Positions 1 through 11,794 of a stretch of DNA of 64,000 nucleotides are shown here, piece after piece; the stretch's first letter is position 1; every line of letters starts with the position of its first letter. The stretch comes from Rhodobiaceae bacterium (lineage in GTDB: Bacteria; Pseudomonadota; Alphaproteobacteria; Rhizobiales; NORP267), in the NCBI GenBank assembly GCA_020441905.1, contig JAGRLG010000076.1, positions 1-64,000 on the forward strand, read 5' to 3'. Made by a program: the position numbers and the translations under genes. The notes under the pieces are model-generated. The model saw only the letters and a list, made by a program, of their open reading frames with translations, was not told the origin of the DNA and did no database searches.

Positions 1-1
1 G

Positions 2-745
2 GCGCAGCGCGGCATCGTCTATATCGACGAGGTCGACAAGATTTCGCGCAAGTCCGACAATCCCTCGATCACCCGCGACGTTTCGGGCGAGGGCGTCCAG
101 CAGGCGCTGCTGAAGATCATGGAGGGCACGGTGGCCTCGGTGCCGCCCCAGGGCGGGCGCAAGCACCCGCAGCAGGAATTCCTCCAGGTCGACACCACCA
201 ATATCCTGTTCATCTGCGGCGGCGCCTTCGCGGGCCTCGAGAAGATCATCTCGGCGCGCGGCAAGGGCACCTCGATCGGCTTTGGCGCCGATGTCCAGGC
301 GCCGGACGACCGGCGGACCGGCGAGGTTCTGAAGAACGTCGAGCCGGAAGACCTGCTGCGCTTCGGCCTGATTCCCGAATTCGTCGGCCGTGTGCCGGTG
401 ATTGCCACGCTTGAGGATCTCGACGAGCCGGCGCTGATGGAAATCCTGACCGAGCCGAAGAACGCGCTGGTCAAGCAGTATCAGCGCCTGTTCGAGATGG
501 AGGACGTGCAGCTGACCTTCGCCGACGAGGCGGTGCGGTCCATTGCCAAGAAGGCGATTGAGCGCAAGACCGGCGCGCGCGGCCTGCGGTCGATCATGGA
601 AGCCATCCTGCTCGACACCATGTACGAACTCCCCGGCCTTGAAGGGGTCGAGGAAGTGGTGATCTCGAACGAGGTTGTCGAGGGCAAGGCACGGCCGCTG
701 CACATCTATGCAGATCGCGCCGAGGATGTCGGCAGCAGTGCCTGA
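2..745 (+). CDS. clpX: ATP-dependent Clp protease ATP-binding subunit ClpX (3' part)
   Basis: C-terminal part of the AAA+ unfoldase that feeds substrates to ClpP. The frame is open from the window edge, so the start codon, the zinc-binding N-terminus and Walker A lie outside. The visible part begins in the Walker B region ([13 protein letters not shown]), continues through the ClpX-typical [11 protein letters not shown] segment and [14 protein letters not shown], and has the sensor-2 arginine motif ([11 protein letters not shown]) near the end. It ends with TGA at 743-745. lon lies 286 bp downstream on the same strand, the usual alphaproteobacterial clpP-clpX-lon-hupB order. Identity is certain; only the truncation limits it. 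Confidence 0.97.
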   Translation, partial: AQRGIVYIDEVDKISRKSDNPSITRDVSGEGVQQALLKIMEGTVASVPPQGGRKHPQQEFLQVDTTNILFICGGAFAGLEKIISARGKGTSIGFGADVQAPDDRRTGEVLKNVEPEDLLRFGLIPEFVGRVPVIATLEDLDEPALMEILTEPKNALVKQYQRLFEMEDVQLTFADEAVRSIAKKAIERKTGARGLRSIMEAILLDTMYELPGLEGVEEVVISNEVVEGKARPLHIYADRAEDVGSSA

Positions 746-841
746 GCGGCAGGCAACTGCCCCTGAAAGACTCCGAATCGCTGTATCGTCGCGGCAGGGC
801 GCGCGCTGCAACGCTTTCACGCGCCCTCCGTGCACTTGTCG

Positions 842-870
842 CTTGAAGTTGGCGTTGCCAGTGGCCATTT
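842..870 (+). promoter_or_regulatory. Heat-shock (RpoH, sigma-32) type promoter of lon
   Basis: CTTGAAG at 842-848 and GGCCATTT at 863-870, separated by 14 bp, match the sigma-32 pattern CTTGAA-N13-17-CCCATNT, with TTGTCG just before the -35 resembling the extended consensus. It lies about 160 bp upstream of the lon start codon. Lon is a classic heat-shock protease, so position and function agree. The match is by eye; no transcript data are available. Confidence 0.6.
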
Positions 871-1031
871 AACAGGCGGCCATGTAGGCCGCCGCGTTGT
901 CGGAGCCCATTCGACAGGCTTATCTGCCTGGCGTAAGTTCCAGACGAAGTTTCGTCCGTGAGATTCGAGTCCGCCATCGCCCGGCGAGGGCTGGCGGGTT
1001 TGACAAGGGCCAAGAAAAGGATTCTTGCCAT

Positions 1032-3464
<2,433 letters not shown>

Positions 3465-3489
3465 CCACGGGATGGAATTCAAGAATGTT

Positions 3490-3527
3490 CCGGCGGCAGG
3501 CCTGCACGGTCTGCCGCCGGTACTTTT
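3490..3527 (+). terminator. Probable terminator of lon
   Basis: A perfect 10-bp inverted repeat, CCGGCGGCAG (3490-3499) and CTGCCGCCGG (3511-3520), has an 11-nt loop and is followed by a short TACTTTT tract. It sits 25 bp after the lon stop. The T-run is short, so termination may be partial. Confidence 0.6.
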
Positions 3528-3727
3528 CCCGCCTCCAGGCCAGGTCCGGCGCCGACCTGGCTTCACCTTTCTGATTGCCTGATTTGCGTTTGGACCAGCA
3601 AAGGTTTTTCAGGCTTACCTAATGTAAAATCTACAAAAAAAGCTTGCGAATCTGCGCTTTTTGCAGTGAGCATGGTGTCATTATCAAAGAATTCGAATCA
3701 ACTCTTGAAACCAAAAAGGGGACCGTC

Positions 3728-4003
3728 GTGAACAAGAATGAACTTATTGCCCGCGTCGCAGATCGCACCAACATGTCGAAGACCGCCGCGGCCGAGGCTG
3801 TAGAAGCTACCTTTGCGGAAATCGAAGGTGCCCTGAAGGCTGGCGGCGAAGTTCGCATCGTCGGATTTGGCAATTTCGTCGTCGCCCATCGCAAGGCGTC
3901 GACCGGCCGTAACCCGCGCACTGGCGAAACGATCAAGATTCCGGCCTCGACGACGCCGAAATTCCGCCCCGGCAAGGCCCTGAAGGACGCTGTCAACAGC
4001 TAG
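3728..4003 (+). CDS. hupB: DNA-binding protein HU-beta
   Basis: Small histone-like nucleoid protein of 91 residues, the standard HU length. It starts VNKNELIARVADRT and has the HU signature GFGNFVVAHRKA followed by the DNA-binding beta arm RNPRTGETIKIPAS, ending KALKDAVNS. The GTG at 3728 is preferred over the in-frame ATG at 3644: AAGGGGA lies just upstream, and homologues begin at this M/V-NKxEL. The preceding 263 bp are AT-rich compared with neighbours, consistent with its own promoter, though no clean -35/-10 pair was identified. A strong intrinsic terminator follows. Confidence 0.96.
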   Translation: MNKNELIARVADRTNMSKTAAAEAVEATFAEIEGALKAGGEVRIVGFGNFVVAHRKASTGRNPRTGETIKIPASTTPKFRPGKALKDAVNS

Positions 4004-4038
4004 CCTGATCCGGCGGCCCGACCGATTTCATTACAGGG

Positions 4039-4068
4039 GACCTCCCGCCACCGGCGGGGGGTCTTTTT
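4039..4068 (+). terminator. Intrinsic terminator of hupB
   Basis: An 11-bp GC-rich stem (4039-4049 with 4053-4063, one G-T wobble) with a 3-nt ACC loop is followed directly by TTTTT at 4064-4068. This is a textbook rho-independent terminator 36 bp after the hupB stop. Confidence 0.9.
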
Positions 4069-4113
4069 GCAGCCGGCGGCTAGAAAACTATATCCGGTGC
4101 GGTTCTGTTATCC

Positions 4114-4142
4114 TTGCGGTCCTTGTGCCGAAGGCTTAAACG
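4114..4142 (+). promoter_or_regulatory. Possible promoter of tRNA-Val
   Basis: TTGCGG (4114-4119), a 17-bp spacer and TAAACG (4137-4142) lie about 42 bp before the mature tRNA 5' end. Spacing is ideal but the -10 is weak (3 of 6), so this is tentative. Confidence 0.35.
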
Positions 4143-4183
4143 CACCATGCGCGGCAGGGGACATGGCCCCGCGCCGCGCGGGC

Positions 4184-4259
4184 GGGCGGTTAGCTCAGTT
4201 GGTAGAGCGCCACGTTTACACCGTGGATGTCGGGAGTTCGAGCCTCTCACCGCCCACCA
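4184..4259 (+). tRNA. tRNA-Val (anticodon TAC)
   Basis: A 76-nt cloverleaf: acceptor GGGCGGT (4184-4190) pairs with ACCGCCC (4249-4255), there is a D-arm GCTCAGTTGGTAGAGC, and the anticodon stem CCACG/CGTGG encloses TTTACAC, giving anticodon TAC at 4217-4219. The T-loop is TTCGAGC. The 3' CCA is encoded at 4257-4259. All stems pair, so identity is secure. Confidence 0.97.
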
Positions 4260-4286
4260 TTCCTTGAGCCTGCGAGCGGGCGGCCC

Positions 4287-4346
4287 GGCACTACAGAACA
4301 CGGCACCCCAGAACCCGGCACTTCAGGACATGGCACTCCAGAACAA
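4287..4346 (+). repeat. Four tandem 15-bp repeats at the start of the downstream gene
   Basis: Four imperfect 15-bp units begin at 4287, 4302, 4317 and 4332 (consensus GGCACTCCAGAACNC). In the frame of the downstream gene they encode repeats of the type A-L/P-Q-N/D-x. The chosen ATG (4330) falls at the boundary of the third and fourth copies. Confidence 0.8.
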
Positions 4347-4965
4347 GGTCACGCCGTTTGGTGATATCGTCGCGATCCGGGCCAGGTGCGACCTGATGGG
4401 CAATCGCGGCATCCTGCATGACGCGGACAAGACATTGCGCCCCGCCCGCTGGAAACATAAGCACTGGGTGACGTGCCGGCTGTCGTTCGGCGGCCGCAAG
4501 CGGGAAGTGATGGCGCTGGGCAAATATACGGAGTTGTTCTTCCTCGACGAGGCAGTGGCCCTGGCTGCCGGCCATCGCCCTTGCGGCGAATGCCGCCACG
4601 CCGATCTCAAGCGCTTCCTCATGTGCTGGCGCAACGCCCATGGAGGGGAACTGCCCCGTAGCGGCGATATCGACCGTATCCTGCACAAGGCGCGCGTCCA
4701 CTCCAGAAGCCGCGAGCAGATCCGCTACATGGCGCCAATCGATGATCTGCCGAATGGCAGCTTTGTGCGGGCCTATGACGGTGACACCGCCTTGCTGGTG
4801 TGTTCGGGAAGCCTGCTTCCTTATTCCCCCGGCGGTTACGGCAAACCGCGTCCCAGGCCGTCCAATATCGAAGTCGAGGTTTTGACCCCCCGGCCAACGG
4901 TAGAGACGCTGAAAGCGGGCTATGTGCCGGTATTGCACGCCAGCGCAGGCGCAAATAATGGCTGA
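4330..4965 (+). CDS. Conserved protein of unknown function with Ada-like Cys pair
   Basis: A 211-residue soluble protein of no known function. It contains MGNRGILHD, a central WVTCRLSFGGRKREV stretch and TELFFLDEAVALAAGHRPCGECRH. The last part resembles the second half of the zinc-binding domain of Ada (F...EEAxxAGYRPCxxC), but the first Cys pair of Ada is not present; Cys residues around 20 and 52 might complete a site. The start is uncertain: ATG 4330 keeps the VTPFGDI segment, which looks like part of the family, but its AGGA is too close to be a good ribosome site. ATG 4396, with CAGGTG upstream, is the alternative. The open frame continues back through tRNA-Val by chance. Confidence 0.75.
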   Translation: MALQNKVTPFGDIVAIRARCDLMGNRGILHDADKTLRPARWKHKHWVTCRLSFGGRKREVMALGKYTELFFLDEAVALAAGHRPCGECRHADLKRFLMCWRNAHGGELPRSGDIDRILHKARVHSRSREQIRYMAPIDDLPNGSFVRAYDGDTALLVCSGSLLPYSPGGYGKPRPRPSNIEVEVLTPRPTVETLKAGYVPVLHASAGANNG

Positions 4966-5041
4966 AGGGGACTTGGGGGCAGGCCGGCGCGCGCGTCTTG
5001 CCCGCTGTTTCCGCTGGCGGCAAGCCGCCGGTTCCCGCCAG

Positions 5042-5737
5042 CTAGAGCACCGCGCCGAACATCCGGCCGACAAGCGCGGTGATGCCCATGGCCACGGCGC
5101 CCCAGAAGGTCACCCTGATCGCCGGCTTGAGCAAACCGGCGCCGCCGGCCCGGGCGCCCAGTGCGCCGAGAACGGCAAGAAAAACGAGGGTGGAAACGAT
5201 CTCGGCATAGACCAGCGCCTGCGGGGGGGAAAGAAAGACCACGGCCAGCGGCATGGCGGCACCTACGGCGAAGCTCGCCGCCGAGGTCAGCGCCGCCTGA
5301 AGGGGGCGCGCGGTGGTGATCTCGCTGATTCCCAGTTCCTCGCGGGCATGGGCCGCCAGTGCGTCCTTTTCCATCAACTGGCGGGCAACTTCATATGCCG
5401 TTGCTTTCTCTACCCCCCTGCCGACATAGATCTGCGCCAATTCTTCAAGTTCGAACTCGGGTTGCTCGATCAGTTCCATGCGCTCGCGGTCCAAATCCGC
5501 CTGTTCGGTGTCCGATTGCGAGCTGACGGAAACATATTCGCCGGCGGCCATGGCCATGGCCCCGGCGAAGAGCCCGGCGGTGCCCGCGATAAGAATGTTG
5601 CTGGTGCCGGCCCCGGCCGATGCCACGCCGACGATCAGGCTTGCGGTCGAGATCAGGCCGTCATTGGCGCCGAGCACGGCGGCCCGCAGCCATCCGACAC
5701 GGTGAACGCTATGATTTTCTGGGTGAAATCTGCTCAT
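5042..5737 (-). CDS. VIT/CCC1 family membrane protein (putative Fe/Mn transporter)
   Basis: A 231-residue inner-membrane protein of the VIT1/CCC1 (nodulin-21-like) family, whose members move Fe2+ or Mn2+. The N-terminus has the family motif WLRAAVLGANDGLIST, followed by a hydrophobic segment and MAAGEYVSVSSQ with the conserved GEYVS. A charged region follows (ExxELxxIY-x-RGVEKATAYEVARQLMEKDAL), then three more hydrophobic segments near the C-terminus. Length and layout fit bacterial VIT proteins without an extra ferritin-like domain. It is transcribed alone, convergent with the unassigned gene at 4330-4965. Substrate is inferred from the family only. Confidence 0.9.
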   Translation of the reverse strand: MSRFHPENHSVHRVGWLRAAVLGANDGLISTASLIVGVASAGAGTSNILIAGTAGLFAGAMAMAAGEYVSVSSQSDTEQADLDRERMELIEQPEFELEELAQIYVGRGVEKATAYEVARQLMEKDALAAHAREELGISEITTARPLQAALTSAASFAVGAAMPLAVVFLSPPQALVYAEIVSTLVFLAVLGALGARAGGAGLLKPAIRVTFWGAVAMGITALVGRMFGAVL

Positions 5738-5893
5738 GAAAAAGCCTCAAGCCGCGGGATCCCGGAGCCAATTCGCATCCGGGCGCCGGCGCCGGCGGCA
5801 GGAGCGATTGGCTTGCCCGGCTAGCCTATAGCAAGATTGGGGTTCTTGGGGCGCCAAGGCGGCGCATTTATGTGTTTTGCATTGCTGTCGCGC

Positions 5894-5922
5894 TTGACTT
5901 GGGCAGGGGGCTTTCGTACATC
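5894..5922 (+). promoter_or_regulatory. Probable promoter of tRNA-Asp
   Basis: TTGACT (5894-5899, within CTTGACT) and TACATC (5917-5922) are separated by 17 bp. The -35 is good and the -10 weak, as is common in Alphaproteobacteria. It lies about 42 bp upstream of the mature tRNA. Confidence 0.5.
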
Positions 5923-5963
5923 AGCGCCACCGACCGCGCGGGCGCCTTTGCGCCGGCGCATAT

Positions 5964-6040
<77 letters not shown>

Positions 6041-6512
6041 CTTCGTGGCGCCGCCGGAACGGGCGGCAAATATCCTGAAGCTCACAAAATCCGTTATGCG
6101 ACCGGGCGATGCGCGCCGGTTTGCGCTATTCCGCCAGTCGATTTGAGCCTGAGCGGGTGCAAGGTGCGGGCCGGGAATCAGCCAGGTTGCCGGTTTCAAT
6201 GGCTGGAGAAAGCCGGTCGAGGGCGGAAATGAACGACAAAACGGGCGGCAGAACAGGCCTTGAGGCCGGCCGCGACCCGATGGCGCGGCAAAATTTCCAA
6301 CAATTATAGATACCGTCGCTTGCCTCGCCTGCGCCCCTGCGCTAAAGCCAAGCCTCGTCGTGGCGGTGTCTTTGTCCTGGAGGGGCGAGGCGGCGCGGAT
6401 TGTTCGGATCTGGCGGCAGAATGCTCCGCATACTGCCGATTGCGACGCAAGGGGGCTGCTGTGTTCCGAGGCGGCCCGGGGAACAAAAAGTCGGGGCAGC
6501 CAGAGGCTTCGC
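6041..6512. other. Intergenic region upstream of the nuo operon
   Basis: This 472-bp stretch has no credible coding sequence. A short hairpin (6036-6050) overlaps the tRNA 3' end but lacks a T-run. TATAGA at 6305-6310 in an AT-richer patch could be a -10 for nuo transcription, but the paired -35 is poor. The nuo promoter is presumably here, though it was not located with confidence. Confidence 0.4.
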
Positions 6513-6878
6513 ATGCAAGACCTTTTGATGGACTATCTGCCGATCGTCATTTTCATCGGCGTCGCACTGGTAATCGGGCTGGCGCTCCTGATCGCGCCGT
6601 TTCTCGTTGCCTACCAGCAGCCGGATCCGGAAAAGCTCTCCGCCTATGAATGCGGTTTCGCGGCCTTCGACGACGCGCGCATGAAATTCGACGTGCGCTT
6701 CTACCTGGTCGCGATCCTTTTCATCATTTTCGACCTTGAGGTCGCTTTCCTGTTTCCCTGGGCGGTGGCGTTCAAGGAAGTGGGCTGGTTCGGATTCTGG
6801 TCGATGATGATCTTCCTGGGCGTCCTGACCATCGGCTTCATCTATGAATGGCGCAAAGGAGCGCTGGAATGGGATTGA
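6513..6878 (+). CDS. nuoA: NADH-quinone oxidoreductase subunit A
   Basis: Membrane subunit of complex I, 121 residues with three transmembrane segments. The conserved YECGF loop (with the quinone-site-associated Cys) and [27 protein letters not shown] are both present. The ATG at 6513 gives [11 protein letters not shown], the usual short N-terminus; the frame extends upstream without similarity to NuoA. First gene of a nuoA-N operon; its stop overlaps the nuoB start by 10 nt. Confidence 0.97.
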   Translation: MQDLLMDYLPIVIFIGVALVIGLALLIAPFLVAYQQPDPEKLSAYECGFAAFDDARMKFDVRFYLVAILFIIFDLEVAFLFPWAVAFKEVGWFGFWSMMIFLGVLTIGFIYEWRKGALEWD

Positions 6879-7468
6879 CCAATACACTGGGGACGAAGGG
6901 CGCCGGCGGCGTTCTGACCGCTCCGGCAGCGAAGGGCATCATCGATCCGCGCACCGGCAAGCCGCTGGGCGCCGACGATCCATTCTTCACCGAGGTCAAC
7001 GCCGAACTGGCGGACAAGGGCTTCATCGTCACCGCGACCGACGAACTCATCACCTGGGCGCGCACCGGCTCCTTGATGTGGATGACCTTCGGCCTGGCCT
7101 GCTGCGCGGTGGAAATGATGCAGCTCTCCATGCCGCGCTATGACGTCGAACGCTTCGGTTTTGCGCCGCGCGCCAGCCCGCGCCAGTCCGATGTCATCAT
7201 CGTCGCCGGCACCCTGACCAACAAGATGGCTCCCGCCTTCCGCAAGGTCTATGACCAGATGCCGGAGCCGCGCTATGTCATCTCCATGGGCAGCTGCGCC
7301 AATGGCGGGGGCTACTACCACTATTCCTATTCCGTTGTGCGCGGCTGCGACCGCGTGGTGCCGGTGGACATCTATGTTCCCGGATGCCCGCCGACCGCGG
7401 AGGCTCTGCTCTATGGCGTCTTGCTGCTGCAGAAGAAGATCCGCCGCACCGGAACCATCGAACGCTAG
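6869..7468 (+). CDS. nuoB: NADH-quinone oxidoreductase subunit B
   Basis: Peripheral-arm subunit carrying the terminal iron-sulfur cluster N2, 199 residues. The tandem cysteines ([11 protein letters not shown]), GSCANGGG and the YVPGCPPT motif supply the N2 ligands. The start at 6869 is chosen for AAAGGA 9 nt upstream; MGLTNTL then leads into an N-terminal tail before the conserved core. It overlaps nuoA by 10 nt, suggesting translational coupling. Confidence 0.98.
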   Translation: MGLTNTLGTKGAGGVLTAPAAKGIIDPRTGKPLGADDPFFTEVNAELADKGFIVTATDELITWARTGSLMWMTFGLACCAVEMMQLSMPRYDVERFGFAPRASPRQSDVIIVAGTLTNKMAPAFRKVYDQMPEPRYVISMGSCANGGGYYHYSYSVVRGCDRVVPVDIYVPGCPPTAEALLYGVLLLQKKIRRTGTIER

Positions 7469-7501
7469 AGCCTAGGCCCAACGCAAAACCCGGATATTGA
7501 T

Positions 7502-8104
7502 ATGGACGAGACGCTGAAGGAACTCGGCGAATATATCGAGGCCGCTCTGGAGAATGACGTTGCCGCATGGCGCGTGGCCAATGGCGAGCTGACCGTCGAC
7601 ATAGCGCCGGCCGGTATCCTGCGGGTGCTCAAATTCCTGCGCGACGACAGCAATTGCGGATTTGTCTGCCTTATCGATATCTGCGGCGCCGATTATCCGG
7701 AACGCGAGCGGCGCTTCGACGTCGTCTATCACCTGCTTTCGCCGCGCCAGAACCTGCGCATCCGGGTCAAGCTGGCGACCGATGACACGACGCCGGTGGA
7801 CAGCGCGGTGGGGATCTACCCGGCCGCCAACTGGTTCGAGCGCGAAGCCTACGATATGTACGGCATCCTGTTTTCCGGCCATCCGGACCTGCGCCGCATG
7901 CTGACCGATTACGGCTTCGACGGCCATCCGCTGCGCAAGGATTTCCCGCTCACCGGCTTTGTCGAGTTGCGCTATGACGACGAGGCCAAGCGGGTGGTCT
8001 ACGAGCCGGTGAAGCTGACCCAGGAATTCCGCAATTTCGATTTCCTCAGCCCGTGGGAGGGGCCGGACTACGTGCTGCCCGGCGACGAAAAGGCGAGCAA
8101 ATGA
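7502..8104 (+). CDS. nuoC: NADH-quinone oxidoreductase subunit C
   Basis: 30-kDa subunit of the complex I peripheral arm, 200 residues and not fused to NuoD. The family signature [12 protein letters not shown] and [20 protein letters not shown], followed by [13 protein letters not shown], is clear. Its TGA overlaps the ATG of the following thioesterase gene (ATGA at 8101-8104), so the inserted gene is probably translationally coupled to nuoC. Confidence 0.98.
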   Translation: MDETLKELGEYIEAALENDVAAWRVANGELTVDIAPAGILRVLKFLRDDSNCGFVCLIDICGADYPERERRFDVVYHLLSPRQNLRIRVKLATDDTTPVDSAVGIYPAANWFEREAYDMYGILFSGHPDLRRMLTDYGFDGHPLRKDFPLTGFVELRYDDEAKRVVYEPVKLTQEFRNFDFLSPWEGPDYVLPGDEKASK

Positions 8105-8538
8105 AGGCGACGCTGAAACCGGGGCTTGCCCACCGCTTCGCCTATAAGGTGCCGCGCGAGAAGACCGTGCCGGCGCTTTACCCGGAAGCGAGCGAATTCG
8201 TCGAGATGCCGGAGGTGTTCGCCACCGGTTTCATGGTCGGACTGATGGAATGGACCTGCATCCAGCTGCTCAAGCCGCATCTCGATGCCGGCGAGGGCAG
8301 CCTGGGCACCCATATCGACGTGTCGCACCTGGCGGCAACTCCGCCCGGCCACACGGTCAATGTCGATGCCAAGGTGTCCACCGTCGAGGGGCGCCGGGTG
8401 TGGTTCGAGATTTCGGCCCATGACGGCGACGACCTGATCGGCGAGGGGCGGCACGAGCGCGCCGTGGTCGGCTGGGACAAATTCAACGCCAAGGTGGCGG
8501 ACAAGGCACGCGCGCGCAGCGGCGCGGCAGCGAATTGA
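8101..8538 (+). CDS. FlK-like acyl-CoA thioesterase inside the nuo operon
   Basis: A 145-residue single hotdog-fold protein resembling the fluoroacetyl-CoA thioesterase FlK family. Thr42 (VFATG), Glu50 (LMEW) and His76 (VSHLAATP) fall at the same residue numbers as the catalytic Thr42/Glu50/His76 of FlK. The end contains [10 protein letters not shown], typical of the family. It starts within the nuoC stop codon and ends 15 bp before nuoD, with the same codon style as its neighbours, so it is part of the operon. It is not a complex I subunit; the natural substrate is unknown, and fluoroacetyl-CoA itself is unlikely. A role in hydrolysing a toxic or excess short acyl-CoA is inference. Confidence 0.85.
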   Translation: MKATLKPGLAHRFAYKVPREKTVPALYPEASEFVEMPEVFATGFMVGLMEWTCIQLLKPHLDAGEGSLGTHIDVSHLAATPPGHTVNVDAKVSTVEGRRVWFEISAHDGDDLIGEGRHERAVVGWDKFNAKVADKARARSGAAAN

Positions 8539-8553
8539 GTATGGGGCAGAACC

Positions 8554-9744
8554 GTGGCTGAAACGGAAATTCGCAACTTCTCGATCAATTTCGGGCCCCA
8601 GCACCCGGCCGCCCATGGCGTGCTGCGTCTGGTGTTGGAGCTGGACGGCGAGCTGGTGGAACGGGTCGATCCTCATGTCGGGCTGCTCCACCGCGGCACC
8701 GAGAAGCTGATCGAGCACAAGACCTATCTGCAGGCGGTGCCCTATTTCGACCGCCTCGACTATGTGGCGCCGATGAACCAGGAGCACGCCTTCGCCCTTG
8801 CGGTGGAGCGCCTGCTCGGCATCGAGGTGCCCAAGCGCGGCCAGCTTATCCGCGTCCTCTATTCGGAAATCGGCCGCCTGCTGTCGCATCTGCTCAACGT
8901 CACCACCCAGGCCATGGATGTCGGCGCGCTGACGCCGCCGCTGTGGGGCTTCGAGGAACGCGAAAAGCTGATGATCTTCTATGAACGGGCCTGCGGCGCG
9001 CGCATGCATGCTGCCTATGTGCGGCCCGGCGGCGTGCACCAGGACATTCCCGATCAGCTGGTCGAGGACATCGGCGCCTTCTGCGAGCCGTTCCTCAAGG
9101 TTTGCGACGATATCGAGGGGCTGCTGACCAACAACCGCATCTTCAAGCAGCGCAATGTCGATATTGCCACGGTGAAGCTGGAAGACGCCTGGGCCTGGGG
9201 CTTTTCCGGCGTCATGGTGCGCGGCTCCGGCGCGGCCTGGGACCTGCGCCGGGCGCAGCCCTATGAATGCTATTCGGAGCTGGAATTCGACATTCCTGTC
9301 GGCAAGCACGGCGACTGCTTCGATCGCTACCTGGTGCGCATGGAAGAGATGCGCCAGTCGGTACGGATCATGCGCCAGTGCATCGACCTGCTGCTGTCGC
9401 AGGCGGGCAGGGGGCCGGTGTCCCATACCGACGCCAAGATCGTGCCGCCCAAGCGCGGCGAAATGAAGCGCTCGATGGAAGCGCTCATCCATCACTTCAA
9501 GCTGTATACCGAGGGCTACCACGTGCCCGAGGGCGAGGTTTACGCCGCGGTCGAGGCGCCCAAGGGCGAATTCGGCGTCTATCTCGTTTCCGACGGCTCA
9601 AACAAGCCCTATCGCTGCAAGATCCGCGCGCCCGGATTTGCCCATTTGCAGGCCATGGATTTCCTGTGCCGCGGGCACATGCTGGCTGACGTATCGGCGG
9701 TGATCGGTTCGCTGGATATCGTGTTCGGGGAGGTCGACCGGTGA
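8554..9744 (+). CDS. nuoD: NADH-quinone oxidoreductase subunit D
   Basis: 49-kDa subunit that forms the quinone-binding pocket with NuoB, 396 residues. It has [13 protein letters not shown], the [13 protein letters not shown] motif with the quinone-site His, and [10 protein letters not shown]; it ends with the conserved FGEVDR. The GTG at 8554 is the only start that preserves [18 protein letters not shown]. The stop overlaps the nuoE GTG by 4 nt. Confidence 0.98.
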   Translation: MAETEIRNFSINFGPQHPAAHGVLRLVLELDGELVERVDPHVGLLHRGTEKLIEHKTYLQAVPYFDRLDYVAPMNQEHAFALAVERLLGIEVPKRGQLIRVLYSEIGRLLSHLLNVTTQAMDVGALTPPLWGFEEREKLMIFYERACGARMHAAYVRPGGVHQDIPDQLVEDIGAFCEPFLKVCDDIEGLLTNNRIFKQRNVDIATVKLEDAWAWGFSGVMVRGSGAAWDLRRAQPYECYSELEFDIPVGKHGDCFDRYLVRMEEMRQSVRIMRQCIDLLLSQAGRGPVSHTDAKIVPPKRGEMKRSMEALIHHFKLYTEGYHVPEGEVYAAVEAPKGEFGVYLVSDGSNKPYRCKIRAPGFAHLQAMDFLCRGHMLADVSAVIGSLDIVFGEVDR

Positions 9745-10445
9745 GTGTGCGCAGATTGCACCCGGAACAGCCGGCAAGTTTCGCGTTCAACCGCGAAAAT
9801 CTTGCCTGGGCCAAGGCGCAGATCAAGAAGTTCCCGGAGGGCAAGCAGGCCTCCGCGATCATCCCGCTGATGTGGCGGGCACAGGAGCAGCACGAGGGCT
9901 GGCTGTCCGAGCCGGCGATCCGCTATATCGCCGACATGCTCGGCGTGCCCTATATCCGTGCGCTGGAAGTCGCGACCTTCTACACCATGTTCCAGCTCGC
10001 GCCGGTGGGCAAAGTCGCCCATATCCAGGTGTGCGGCACGACGCCCTGCATGCTGCGCGGCTCTGACGAAATCATCAAGGTGTGCAAGAAGCGTATTGCC
10101 GAGACACCGCATACGCTGTCGGCGGATGGCAATTTCTCCTGGGAAGAGGTCGAGTGCCTCGGTGCCTGCGTCAACGCGCCGATGGTTCAGGTCTTCAAGG
10201 ACACATACGAAGACCTCACCGTGGAGAGCTTCGAGAAGGTGCTTGACGAATTCGCCGCCGGGCGCGTTCCGGCGCCGGGGCCGCAGAACGGGCGCAAGTC
10301 GTCCGAGCCGCTGGGTGGGGCCACCGTGCTGCTCAATGGCGGCGGCGCGATTGTCGTCCAGTCGCCTGTAAAGTCCCCGGCCAAGGCGGCAGCGAAAAAA
10401 CCAGCGGCGAAGAAGCCGGCGAAACCTTCCGGCAAGGCGAAGTGA
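9741..10445 (+). CDS. nuoE: NADH-quinone oxidoreductase subunit E with basic C-terminal tail
   Basis: 24-kDa subunit with the [2Fe-2S] cluster N1a: Cys98 and Cys103 (VCGTTPC), Cys139 and Cys143 (CLGAC). The thioredoxin-like fold spans about residues 85-175. The protein is 234 residues, longer than the ~165-residue E. coli NuoE; the extra C-terminus from about residue 180 is low-complexity and ends in a Lys/Ala/Pro-rich tail. GTG 9741 overlaps the nuoD stop (GTGA); a second GTG at 9747 is also possible. Confidence 0.96.
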   Translation: MSVRRLHPEQPASFAFNRENLAWAKAQIKKFPEGKQASAIIPLMWRAQEQHEGWLSEPAIRYIADMLGVPYIRALEVATFYTMFQLAPVGKVAHIQVCGTTPCMLRGSDEIIKVCKKRIAETPHTLSADGNFSWEEVECLGACVNAPMVQVFKDTYEDLTVESFEKVLDEFAAGRVPAPGPQNGRKSSEPLGGATVLLNGGGAIVVQSPVKSPAKAAAKKPAAKKPAKPSGKAK

Positions 10446-10459
10446 GGGCGGGCAAGATC

Positions 10460-11764
<1,305 letters not shown>

Positions 11765-11794
11765 AGATTTGTTGAGGGAAAGCAGAGGGCTCCC

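Noticed and set aside
3644-3727. N-terminal extension of HU from an upstream in-frame ATG.
   Set aside because: The GTG at 3728 has a good ribosome site and gives the exact HU length; the extra 28 residues are unlike any HU.
4114-4329. Extension of the unassigned gene upstream through tRNA-Val.
   Set aside because: A functional tRNA occupies 4184-4259; the open frame there is chance.
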